Positions 35,627 to 43,750 of a stretch of 58,738 nt of DNA are shown here, piece by piece. A program made the translations under genes and the position numbers. Origin of the DNA: an uncultured Erysipelotrichaceae bacterium (GTDB lineage Bacteria; Bacillota_I; Bacilli_A; RFN20; CAG-826); NCBI GenBank assembly GCA_902773005.1, contig CACYCS010000046.1:1-58738 (forward strand), given 5' to 3'. The notes below the pieces were generated by a model that was not told where the DNA came from, did no database searches, and was given only the letters and a program-made list of their open reading frames with translations. Every line of letters begins with the position of its first letter. Within the stretch, counting starts at the first letter, position 1.

Positions 35627-37150
35627 TTATCCTAAACGCGGGATCAGCGTAATTCGAGCGATGTTCGCGCCGTATGCGCTTGAATTGGAGGAGGACGTAA
35701 TATTCCTGATAACAATCTCGACATCGCCTTCACGGAATTCAAGCGAAGCGAGCTTCGCCGAGACGTAGATACCTTCCGTCGCACGGCAATGGAGGTTTGA
35801 GAAGGTTTCGTGCACAACCTCGGGTTTCAGCTCATCGCAGGTGATCGCGAACGCCTGGTCCGCGTAGATGCTCAAATTCTTGGAATATAGATACACGTAT
35901 ATGTCGTATTGGCCTGGGTGGAGCACATCGACGATCGCGGAGACGAACTCATTTTTCTTCTTGTCCATGTTCACGAACGGAAGCCCGTTGTAGTTCTCTA
36001 GCGTTAAGCCATCGCTTAGTTCGAACTCGTCGGCGTTCGCGACGATCGGCCTATGGTCAAATAGCACTGGCTCCTCGCGGTTTGCCTCGAGGTTGTAGTC
36101 TATGATGAAATCGAGCTCTTCTTCCGTCATTCCCATGGCGATCAGGAAGTTATAGACGCGTTCCTGCAGCGTTTCGCCTGGGAATGCATCAATTGCATCA
36201 TAATAAAGCTGGACGTTGTTTACGCCGCTACCATGGAGGGTGCGGGTGTCTTCGATGTTGCCGAAATTTGAGAAGAGATAATCGCGGTAAATGTCTTCCT
36301 CTTCCGCGCCTAATAAGCCGAGCAGCAAATAGGTCATATACCCAGTTCTATCGGTTCCAATCCTGCAATGGTAGAAGATCGGATAATTCTCTTCGTGGGC
36401 GAATACGCGCAGGGATTTGACGACGGCTTCGCAATTGCGCTCGATGTAATTGGAATAGTCATCGTAATACATCTTGTAGTTATGGAAATTGATGTCTTCG
36501 CCGACTGGAGAGACATCGAAATTGCAATCGTTGCGGAGATCGACTTCGCTCACCATGCCAAGTCGATGCATCTCTGCGATTCCTTTCTCGGTGATGCCAT
36601 CGACATTGCCGGTGCGGTAGATGTTGCCTTGCTTAATGATGGCGCCGGACTTCGTGACCTTCCCGCCGATATCGCGGCAATTGGTGACGCCTGAGATATA
36701 GATGTTTCGCGGGCCAATCCAATCCGTCGCAAAAGATTCGATCTTGCTGCACGGAGTTTTGCCATCCTCGCTCACGGCGTAATAGTATTGGGTATCGACC
36801 TTAAGATTATAGATATCGACCGCGTTGCCATCCGCCTTAAAGGCATCTGCCCCAGCAAGGGAGGGCGATTCGCTGACCAAAACGAAATACGGGACACCCG
36901 TGTCTTCGCTTTTCCATTCCAGATGGACGGGCTTTGGCCTAGAAAGCTCGGCTTTCCCGGTCGCGTATTTCGTGACGGATTCGATCTCATCGTCAAGATA
37001 ACTGGCTTGAAGGTCGGTATGGATGCTCACGGTCGTGGGAGGATCGATGAACTCAATCGGGCCAGAGTAGGCTTCCTGTGAGGACGATGCAGAACCTCCG
37101 CACGAAAAAAGCATGGCTATAGTGGGAATAATGGTCAATACGCGCTTCAT
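35627..37150 (-). CDS. Exported tyrosine-phosphatase-family lipoprotein (507 aa)
   Basis: Start at 37150 with AAGGAGG 7 nt upstream; lipobox LFSC (Cys17). A fibronectin-like domain (about 45-140) precedes a dual-specificity/tyrosine phosphatase domain of the Y_phosphatase3 type: GVTNCRDIGGKVTKSGAIIKQGNIYRTGNVDGI, VDLRNDCN, and the P-loop HCRIGTDRTG with Cys262 and Arg268 in the CX5R arrangement. The C-terminal 110 residues are a beta-sandwich (ILHPGQYDIYVYLY-like) that may bind glycan. Secreted bacterial relatives include Listeria LipA. Possible substrates are phosphorylated surface proteins, phosphosugars or inositol phosphates; none can be chosen from sequence. The 52389 protein carries the same catalytic domain. 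Confidence 0.87.
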   Translation of the reverse strand: MKRVLTIIPTIAMLFSCGGSASSSQEAYSGPIEFIDPPTTVSIHTDLQASYLDDEIESVTKYATGKAELSRPKPVHLEWKSEDTGVPYFVLVSESPSLAGADAFKADGNAVDIYNLKVDTQYYYAVSEDGKTPCSKIESFATDWIGPRNIYISGVTNCRDIGGKVTKSGAIIKQGNIYRTGNVDGITEKGIAEMHRLGMVSEVDLRNDCNFDVSPVGEDINFHNYKMYYDDYSNYIERNCEAVVKSLRVFAHEENYPIFYHCRIGTDRTGYMTYLLLGLLGAEEEDIYRDYLFSNFGNIEDTRTLHGSGVNNVQLYYDAIDAFPGETLQERVYNFLIAMGMTEEELDFIIDYNLEANREEPVLFDHRPIVANADEFELSDGLTLENYNGLPFVNMDKKKNEFVSAIVDVLHPGQYDIYVYLYSKNLSIYADQAFAITCDELKPEVVHETFSNLHCRATEGIYVSAKLASLEFREGDVEIVIRNITSSSNSSAYGANIARITLIPRLG

Positions 37151-37217
37151 GACGATGGCCTCCTTATTGAAATAACTCACCTGTAATAAAGATAGCATAG
37201 GCGCGGTTTTCCCGTTC

Positions 37218-37229
37218 GAAAGGTTGCGC
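37218..37229 (+). promoter_or_regulatory. GAAAGGTTGCGC motif upstream of the phosphatase gene
   Basis: A variant of GGAAAAGTTGCGC about 70 bp upstream of the ATG at 37150. It lies within the probable promoter region of that minus-strand gene. Confidence 0.35.
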
Positions 37230-37290
37230 CCGTTTTTTGTCAATCTACGCAATGGGGCAATCCGCAATCTCCGTCTCAATCATTCGCCTT

Positions 37291-37320
37291 AAGCCCATGA
37301 AAACGCATGCACGTCTCCCT
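37291..37320 (-). repeat. Copy of the interspersed ACGTGTAT intergenic element
   Basis: Minus strand GGGAGACGTGCATGCG, then TTTTCATGGGC. It lies just past the terminator of the 37397-40474 gene. Confidence 0.45.
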
Positions 37321-37333
37321 TATGTTCCATTAG

Positions 37334-37376
37334 AAAAGGGCTTATCCCCCACTCGATGAGGAGTGAAGGATAAGCC
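37334..37376 (-). terminator. Terminator of the Big_2 lipoprotein gene
   Basis: GGCTTATCC / GGATAAGCC outer stem plus an inner CACTC / GAGTG stem, followed on the minus strand by CTTTTCT. Confidence 0.88.
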
Positions 37377-37396
37377 ACGGAGAAACCTGATGCGAA

Positions 37397-40300
37397 TTAG
37401 GCAGCGGGTTCGGCATCGGCGACGGTGAGGGTCGCGTTGTTGCCGTTGGAGAGGGTGTAGACTTTTCCGCCGACGGTCACTGGGCCATATTTATTGATGC
37501 CGAGGGACCAGTCATTCATCCAAGTCCAGTTGAGGCCGCGGGTCTCGTTCCCGCCGCGGGCGGCACGGCCCTCGGAGTTGACGAGGTAGAGGCGATTCGC
37601 ATTTGCGAGGCCGCTAGCGGCATTCGTGTAGCCGGTGACGTCGATCTCGAAGTCGAGAGCGCCGTATTCATCGACTCCACCAGCAGGAACTGCGACTGCG
37701 AAGTTGTCGTCGGAGTTGAGGTTATTGATAGCGAGCTTTAGTCCATCGGAAGTGTGCGATTTGGACATGACGCCGACGACGTGGAGCATTGCCTTGTCTT
37801 CTTTCTCGTAGAGTTCAAGCTGCGAGGAGGTGAAGAGCGAGTTGACGGTGGTCGCTTTGAGCCTGCCGTCTTTGTTGGTGAAGACGTAGTTGGTGTAATT
37901 GGATTCGACCTGGACGCTGATTTCGTGGAACTTGGTTTCGCTCGTGTATTGCTCACCAGGGACGAAGGAGTACTTCTTCTCAAGATCGCCGAAGGTCATG
38001 TTGAGGTAGATCGAGTAGGCCTTGCTGCTATCGTATCCACTGCCGGTATTGACTGCCATGAGGTCGGTGACATCGCGGGTAAAGTCGAAGTTGCCGGAGG
38101 CGTCGAAGGAGACGGGCGCGGTCTGCTGGTTGATTTCGATCGTTCCAGAGAGGCCCGCGAATTCTTCGTATTGGCCTTTGAGGTTGAGATTGATCTTATC
38201 GCCAGAGACGGTGTATCCGACCTCGGAGAGTTCGAGGTCGAAGACCTCTCCGATGACGAGGGAAGGAATGTTCCAGGTGGAGCTATCCCTGCGGATGGAA
38301 TAGAGGATGCCGTCTTTCTTGATGGCCTCGAAGTCATCGGCAATCGCAACTTTAAGGTCGGAGCGGTTCGGCATGCCCCAGTGGACAGTGTAGGTGCCCT
38401 GCTGATCCTTGATGCCGTCGACGTCGATGCGATACATGAACTTCGCGGTTTTGCCGTCATCGGCGATGACGACTTTGGTGGCGGTGAGGTCTTGCTTGAT
38501 GTAGTCCCATCCCGCGCCATCGATGTTCGAGTTGTGCTGGAAGTCGATGGTGTTATGTTCTTCGCCTTCTAGATCGGCTGCAGCGACGCCATCCATATTC
38601 AGCGAGGAATTGACGACGTAGTAGATGCCATCATCATCCTGCTCAAGGGTCGCGGAGGTCGCAGAGGCAAGTCCTTTGGTGCGGACGGACGGGAGGTACC
38701 AGACGGATGCGTCGGTGAAGAGCTCCCAGATCTTTCCGTCGATTACGAATTGGGCTGCGTCGTAGGTAACGCCTAGGCCGACCCAAGTCGGGGCGCCGAC
38801 CGCGTCAGCGAATTTCTGCCTATTCTCTTCGGAAAGATTGGTCGATGTAAGCGGGTTCCCCTCGCCATCATCGCCATAATGCCCGGTCGTAACGTAGTCT
38901 TCAGGAAGCACGCCATCCCAGTTATCGCCGATCTGGTTGTCTTCGATGACCACGCCAGTCACGCCATCGTGGCGATAGCGTTTATGGTCTTCGCGATGGA
39001 GGATCTTCAAATCGGTCGCGCCACTTGCGGAATCGACGTTCCAGGAGTATTTGCCCATCCAGGTATTGCCATTTCCGATATCGGTGCCATCGAGATCCCA
39101 CTGCATGACCCAAGAGCCATCGGCGTTGATGATCGGAGCCTGCGCATCGGAGTATTTGGTCGACCAGTCGCCCTGATACTTCTGGAAAGCGAGGTAAGCC
39201 CTGTTGCGGATCGTCTCGGTATCGACGCCTTTGGATTCGCCGGTAAGGGTGAAGACGGCGTGCTCACTGCCATTCACGGTCTCTTTGGTGAGGGTGACGT
39301 GGCGCGGAGTGGACCGAACGGATTCATAGACCGCTTTGTAGATGATCTTATTCGCGGACTTGGCATATGGGACGATGTCCTTGTCGAAGCCACGGAAGAT
39401 GTAGATGTTCTCGGCATCGGAAGCGCGGGCTGGGATCGCCTCGGTGTAATCGGGGATCTCGCCGACTTCGATCTCGTCTTCGCCATAAGCCTGCAGCAAG
39501 GTGCCGTCGGCGTTCTGGAATTCGATGACGGTGACCTGCGACATGACGGTGACGGCGACGGTGCCAGTCAAGGCGACGCCCTGATTATTTTTGGCGACGG
39601 TCGTGACAGTGATGACGGCTTCGCCAACGGCGTTCGCGGTGATGATGCCGTCATCGGAAACGCTTGCGACTTCCGGAGCGCTCGATTCGAAGGTCACGCC
39701 CTTCTCGCTTGCGTTGCTCGGGAGGATTTCATACTCGATCTTGGCGGTCGGATGCGGGTTGTCGTCCTGGAGGTTGAATTTGACGGTCGGCTGGGCGATG
39801 CGGAGCTCGGCGATTGGGGTCGGGATGACCTCAACGGCGATCTTCTTCTCGATGATACTGCCATCGGCCTTCTTGCCTTTGGTCTTGACGACGATGTTGG
39901 TGGTTCCGACGCTGATGCCCTTGATGAGACCGTTCTCGGTGACGGTCGCGACGGCGGCGTTTTCGGAGGCGTATTCAAGATCCTTGACGGAGGCGTTCTC
40001 CGGAGTCAAGGTCGCCCTGATCTGCTCGGTGCCGTTAATCTCAAGCTTGACGGATTCCTTGGCAAGTTCCATGCCGGTCAAGAAGACTTCGTTGACGGTG
40101 ATGGCGACGGTCTTGACGACGGGCTCGCCATCGGCTTTGGTTCCTTTGGAGGTGACGGTGATGTTCGCTTTGCCAGCCGCGACGCCGGTGACGACGCCGG
40201 TAGAGCTTACCTTGGCGATGGCTTCGTCGGAGGATTTGTACGAAATGCCGCGAGTCGTGGCATTGGATGGAGAGATGCTCGCGCTGATCTTGACTGTCTC

Positions 40301-40474
40301 ACCGATATTGACGGAGAGCTCAGCCGCTTCGAGGGTGATGTCCTGAACGTAGATGACGTTGTCAACGGAACTCGTGACACCGGAATCGGCGGGTTTGTCT
40401 CCGCCACCGCATGAAACGAGGCCCATTGATAAGACGGCGGCCAGTCCTGCTACAAGCAAAACCTTTTTCTTCAT
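37397..40474 (-). CDS. Large adhesin-like lipoprotein: three Big_2 domains plus unknown beta-modules
   Basis: 1025 residues; lipobox LVSC-GGG (Cys22). Three Big_2 Ig-like domains follow (about 45-130, 131-217, 221-310), each with the SVNIGETVKISASISPSNAT... / VATVTENGLIKGISVGTTNI pattern. An InlB-like repeat (VIEFQNADGTLLQAYGEDEIEVGE) comes next, then about 640 residues of beta-rich modules of the kind seen in the 20781 gene. Shared strands include YTVHWGMPNRSDL, FTRDVTDLM and YGALDFEIDVTG. The end is GGKVYTLSNGNNATLTVADAEPAA, with no membrane or sortase signal. AAAGGA precedes the ATG. Probably a surface binding protein for the polysaccharide degraded by the neighbours (inference). Confidence 0.82.
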   Translation of the reverse strand: MKKKVLLVAGLAAVLSMGLVSCGGGDKPADSGVTSSVDNVIYVQDITLEAAELSVNIGETVKISASISPSNATTRGISYKSSDEAIAKVSSTGVVTGVAAGKANITVTSKGTKADGEPVVKTVAITVNEVFLTGMELAKESVKLEINGTEQIRATLTPENASVKDLEYASENAAVATVTENGLIKGISVGTTNIVVKTKGKKADGSIIEKKIAVEVIPTPIAELRIAQPTVKFNLQDDNPHPTAKIEYEILPSNASEKGVTFESSAPEVASVSDDGIITANAVGEAVITVTTVAKNNQGVALTGTVAVTVMSQVTVIEFQNADGTLLQAYGEDEIEVGEIPDYTEAIPARASDAENIYIFRGFDKDIVPYAKSANKIIYKAVYESVRSTPRHVTLTKETVNGSEHAVFTLTGESKGVDTETIRNRAYLAFQKYQGDWSTKYSDAQAPIINADGSWVMQWDLDGTDIGNGNTWMGKYSWNVDSASGATDLKILHREDHKRYRHDGVTGVVIEDNQIGDNWDGVLPEDYVTTGHYGDDGEGNPLTSTNLSEENRQKFADAVGAPTWVGLGVTYDAAQFVIDGKIWELFTDASVWYLPSVRTKGLASATSATLEQDDDGIYYVVNSSLNMDGVAAADLEGEEHNTIDFQHNSNIDGAGWDYIKQDLTATKVVIADDGKTAKFMYRIDVDGIKDQQGTYTVHWGMPNRSDLKVAIADDFEAIKKDGILYSIRRDSSTWNIPSLVIGEVFDLELSEVGYTVSGDKINLNLKGQYEEFAGLSGTIEINQQTAPVSFDASGNFDFTRDVTDLMAVNTGSGYDSSKAYSIYLNMTFGDLEKKYSFVPGEQYTSETKFHEISVQVESNYTNYVFTNKDGRLKATTVNSLFTSSQLELYEKEDKAMLHVVGVMSKSHTSDGLKLAINNLNSDDNFAVAVPAGGVDEYGALDFEIDVTGYTNAASGLANANRLYLVNSEGRAARGGNETRGLNWTWMNDWSLGINKYGPVTVGGKVYTLSNGNNATLTVADAEPAA

Positions 40475-40650
40475 ATCTTTGTCCTTTCTTGGCTGCGCTC
40501 GAAATGAGTCGCTGCCTTTTTGGTTGTGAGGCCATTATGCTGAAAGGGCTTTCTTTATACTCGTTTTCATTCATAACCTTTGCATTTTCAATCGCATTCT
40601 TTATGGGAGCGGAACATTTGCGACAACCAATTATCGTGCCAATTCCGAAA

Positions 40651-40689
40651 TAAAAAAGAACCTAAGGTCTCATCGGGCTTTAGGTTCTT
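40651..40689 (-). terminator. Terminator of the GH3-5/GH3-4 unit
   Basis: Minus-strand AAGAACCTAA / TTAGGTTCTT 10-bp stem with a 14-nt loop, followed by TTTTTTA. It lies 9 nt past the GH3-4 stop. Confidence 0.92.
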
Positions 40690-40697
40690 GAATTTGA

Positions 40698-43625
40698 CTA
40701 CGCGGCGCGCTTTTTGAAGGGCACCCAGGCGAAGACGAGGAGGGCGGCTGCGCCGAGGGTGAAGACGATGCCGGTGGAGATGAATAGCGGGATCCACCAA
40801 GTCTGGTCTTCGGTCTTTTCGATCTTGCCGATCGTGATGGACTGACCATCGTCGAGCGAGGCGTCGTGGTTCTTATAATAGGAATAGGTATCCGCAACGG
40901 TGAAGAGGATGTTCTTCGCGGCGAATTTCGCGGCGTTCATGATGGCTGCGTCATTGATGTTCAGCGGAGAGCTGTGCGTTGCGGGGTTAAGCCAGAAGTC
41001 GTTTCCGCCGCGGAGGCCTTGGGTGGTGTTCATGTTTCCGCCGCCATCGGACCAGTCGGTCAATAGGCAGCCATGGAACCCCCACTCGCCGCGAAGGATT
41101 TCGTGGTTCTGCGCGCCGCAAGCGCCAGCCCACACGCCGCCGATCGAGTTGAAGGCGGTCATCATTGCGTTGGCCTTGCCCTTCTTGACGGCGATCTCGA
41201 AGGGTTTCAGATAGTTCTCGCGGAGGTTTTGCTCGGTGAGCCAGGTGTTGAGGTTGCGGGCGTTTGCGCCAGGCTCGGAAAGCGTGAAGTGCTTAAGGTA
41301 ACAAGTCAGGTTGTTCGATTTGGCGCCTTCGATGACATTCGCGGCCAGCAAGCCGGAGAAGATCGGGTCTTCGGAATAGTATTCGTAGTTGCGCCCGTTG
41401 AATGGATGGCGATGGAGGTTGACGCCAGGAGCGTACCAGCCGTTAAGCGGATCGCCCGGGGTCGCCGCGCCTTCCGCGCCCATCGATCTGCCAAGTTGCC
41501 TTGCGATGGTTTTGGAATAGGTCTGGCCGATCAAGGTTTCGGAGCAGAACGCGGTCCAGCCGCCTTTGGAGACGCCTTGGGTCGAGGTGTTGAATCCGGC
41601 AGGGCCATCGTAATTGGCCATACGGGGTTTGTCGATCGAGGCGATGCCCGCAGTCTGGAAGCCACCATTCTCGACGAGGTTCTTCCAATCCTGGCGGCTC
41701 ATCTGGGAAACAAGTTCCTCAAGCTCGTCGCCATCGTAATCGTTAGCGATCGCGAACAAGAGCTCGTCATTGAATTGTCCGTCGACGGTGAAGTGCATGT
41801 CGTTTGGCTGTTCGTATTCCGGCATCGCTAGACCTTCGTAACGCGGATCGCGGAAGTTATTCGCGGTCGAGACGGCAGAGGTCATCGAGGTGCTAGCAGA
41901 CTTAGGCCAAGTCCCCTCGAAATCGTCGCGGGAGAGATAGGTCGGGGCGGTTTGATAGGCGGTGGAGCCATCAAGCGGGACGCCAGCGTAGGCTTCTTCG
42001 CCGGTGAAACGGTTCTCCACGGCTTCGCCGGTCGTCGGATCGTCATCGAAGTCGATGATGTTCGCGACGGAATAGCCGATCGAGTTCTTCTGGCCTTCCG
42101 CCATCTTCTTGAGGTCGTGGGCGTTCTCGCGAAGGGTCAAGGTGTAGTCGCCTTTGTCGAGTTCGTAGCCAGCGTGGCCGTTGTCGTTGCGGTCATAGCA
42201 ATCGTAGGACGCCATGTCATAGGCATCGACGTAAAGCTTGATTCCGCTTTGGGTATCGCCAGGCTGAAGGAGGCCCGATTTCGCAAAATCCACAAGGATT
42301 CTAGCAGGTTTTTCGATTTCTCCGGGGATATAAGGGGCGGTCGCGTAGAGTTGGATGACGTCTTTGCCAGGGTATTCGCCGGTGTTCGTGCAGCTGAGGG
42401 TCAATTCGATTTTGCTATTGGCCTGAAGCGCGCTTCCCTCAGGAAGATTCACGGATTCGATGGCCCATTCGAAGGTCGTATAGCTTAGGCCGTGTCCGAA
42501 GGGATAAATGACCTCTTGCTCGTAATCGAAGTCGAAGTTGTTGTTCAAAGCTTCTTCATACGCGGTCTCGTAGTAGCGATATCCGAAATAGATGTCCTCG
42601 GTATAGGCGATGTTATTGCCTTTGCGGATGTAATTCACGAAGGCAGGCGATTTGGTGTAATCCCTCGCCCAGGTATCGGTCAGCCTGCCAGAGGGGGAGA
42701 ACTTCTCCTGAACCTCGACCGGCTCTTCGCCTTCCGCGGCGGCCTTCTTGACGGTTTTGTAGCCCTGCAGGATATGGGGGACGCCGAAGGTCGCGGATTG
42801 CCCGGTGATGGAGCAATTGAGGATCGCCTCGACCTTCGGGTCGTCGGCGATGCGGCCAAGCTGCATCTGGTTGGTGGAGTTGATGAGGACAATGACGTGG
42901 TCGAATCTATCCTTCGCCGCGTTGATGAGGCTCTCTTCCTCGGTTGAGATGTCGAGGTAGTTGCGGGTCGAATCCGCGGAATGGCCGGATTTCAACTTTG
43001 GCTGGTTAAGAGGGATCTCGCCGACGTTCTCGCCGCCGATGCGTGACAAAACGATCAAAGCGGTGTCGGAGAAATCGACCGCGTCCTCAAGAAGATCCTC
43101 TAGGGTCGTGCCGTTTACCTGCTCATCGAGGAAGGGCTGGATGAGTGGGATGCGGTCGGAGTTGCCAGTGCCGTATTCCCTGGTGCCATGATCATAGGCG
43201 TAATAGAAGTCGAGGATGTCCTGATTGACTTCCCATCCTTCTTCTTTAAAGGCCTGCACAAGGGTCTTGCGCTTGCTTTCCTGGATGGTCGAGGAGCCAG
43301 AGCCGATGCCACAGAAATGGAATCCGGCATCGGTCGCGTTCCAGCCAAGGAGGTTGATGCGTTTCTCGCCTTTTAGCGGGAGGGCGTTATTGAGGTTTTT
43401 GAGCAATACGATTCCCTCGTCGCCGATCTGACGGCAAAGGTCATCGCTCGCTCCAGTGGCTTCCTTGAAGTCCTGGTTCTCGATCGGAGGGCGCGAAGCC
43501 GCGGTGAGATACTGGGTGATGATTCCCCCGAATTGGGTTCCGACGATCGCTTCTGTGGCTGCGACGGAGAGCAATAGCGCGGCGCCAACGGTGGCGACGA
43601 TCTTGCCCGTTTTCTTGAATGCCAT
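40698..43625 (-). CDS. Membrane-anchored glycoside hydrolase family 3 (permuted), GH3-4
   Basis: 975 residues; AAAGGAG lies 9 nt before the ATG. N-terminal span KIVATVGAALLLSVAATEAI, alpha/beta domain with DEGIVLLKNLNNALPL, fibronectin-III part after YPFGHGLSYTTFEWAIESV, then the barrel with NLHRHPFNGRNYEYYSEDPIFSG, KHFTLSEPG and LLTDW (Asp857). The C-terminal span is WWIPLFISTGIVFTLGAAALLVFAW, ending KKRAA. It carries HFCGIGSGSSTIQE near the substrate loop. Last gene of the GH3-5, 30-residue peptide, GH3-4 unit; two GH3 enzymes made together suggests sequential trimming of mixed linkages. Confidence 0.92.
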   Translation of the reverse strand: MAFKKTGKIVATVGAALLLSVAATEAIVGTQFGGIITQYLTAASRPPIENQDFKEATGASDDLCRQIGDEGIVLLKNLNNALPLKGEKRINLLGWNATDAGFHFCGIGSGSSTIQESKRKTLVQAFKEEGWEVNQDILDFYYAYDHGTREYGTGNSDRIPLIQPFLDEQVNGTTLEDLLEDAVDFSDTALIVLSRIGGENVGEIPLNQPKLKSGHSADSTRNYLDISTEEESLINAAKDRFDHVIVLINSTNQMQLGRIADDPKVEAILNCSITGQSATFGVPHILQGYKTVKKAAAEGEEPVEVQEKFSPSGRLTDTWARDYTKSPAFVNYIRKGNNIAYTEDIYFGYRYYETAYEEALNNNFDFDYEQEVIYPFGHGLSYTTFEWAIESVNLPEGSALQANSKIELTLSCTNTGEYPGKDVIQLYATAPYIPGEIEKPARILVDFAKSGLLQPGDTQSGIKLYVDAYDMASYDCYDRNDNGHAGYELDKGDYTLTLRENAHDLKKMAEGQKNSIGYSVANIIDFDDDPTTGEAVENRFTGEEAYAGVPLDGSTAYQTAPTYLSRDDFEGTWPKSASTSMTSAVSTANNFRDPRYEGLAMPEYEQPNDMHFTVDGQFNDELLFAIANDYDGDELEELVSQMSRQDWKNLVENGGFQTAGIASIDKPRMANYDGPAGFNTSTQGVSKGGWTAFCSETLIGQTYSKTIARQLGRSMGAEGAATPGDPLNGWYAPGVNLHRHPFNGRNYEYYSEDPIFSGLLAANVIEGAKSNNLTCYLKHFTLSEPGANARNLNTWLTEQNLRENYLKPFEIAVKKGKANAMMTAFNSIGGVWAGACGAQNHEILRGEWGFHGCLLTDWSDGGGNMNTTQGLRGGNDFWLNPATHSSPLNINDAAIMNAAKFAAKNILFTVADTYSYYKNHDASLDDGQSITIGKIEKTEDQTWWIPLFISTGIVFTLGAAALLVFAWVPFKKRAA

Positions 43626-43641
43626 AGATGTTGCTCCTTTG

Positions 43642-43734
43642 CTATTTGACTAAGAGGAAGGCCAAGCCAACCCCGATGAGGGCGAGCACTGCGAGGCCGA
43701 CCACGACGATGATGTTCAGTTTTTTGCGATTCAT
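43642..43734 (-). CDS. 30-residue single-span membrane peptide
   Basis: A complete small gene with an excellent AAAGGAGG 8 nt before the ATG at 43734. It lies between GH3-5 (16 nt away) and GH3-4 (16 nt away). The product has a basic MNRKKLN N-terminus and one helix running IIVVVGLAVLALIGVGLAFL, ending VK. Too short for any family assignment. The strong ribosome binding site and its position inside the operon argue that it is translated. It may assist or tether the GH3 pair (inference). Compare the 46-residue peptide after GH3-1. Confidence 0.75.
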   Translation of the reverse strand: MNRKKLNIIVVVGLAVLALIGVGLAFLLVK

Positions 43735-43750
43735 GATTCAGCTTCCTCCT

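Noticed and set aside
17108-37229. GTTGCGC motif as a -35 element
   Set aside because: TTGCGC does act as a plausible -35 for tRNA-Lys, but at 32359 and 37218 no -10 lies 16-18 nt downstream, so the shared motif is not simply a promoter.
38879-40414. Plus-strand open frame (511 codons) opposite the Big_2 lipoprotein
   Set aside because: Asp/Gly/Val-rich shadow of the Ig-repeat codons; no signal, no ribosome binding site.
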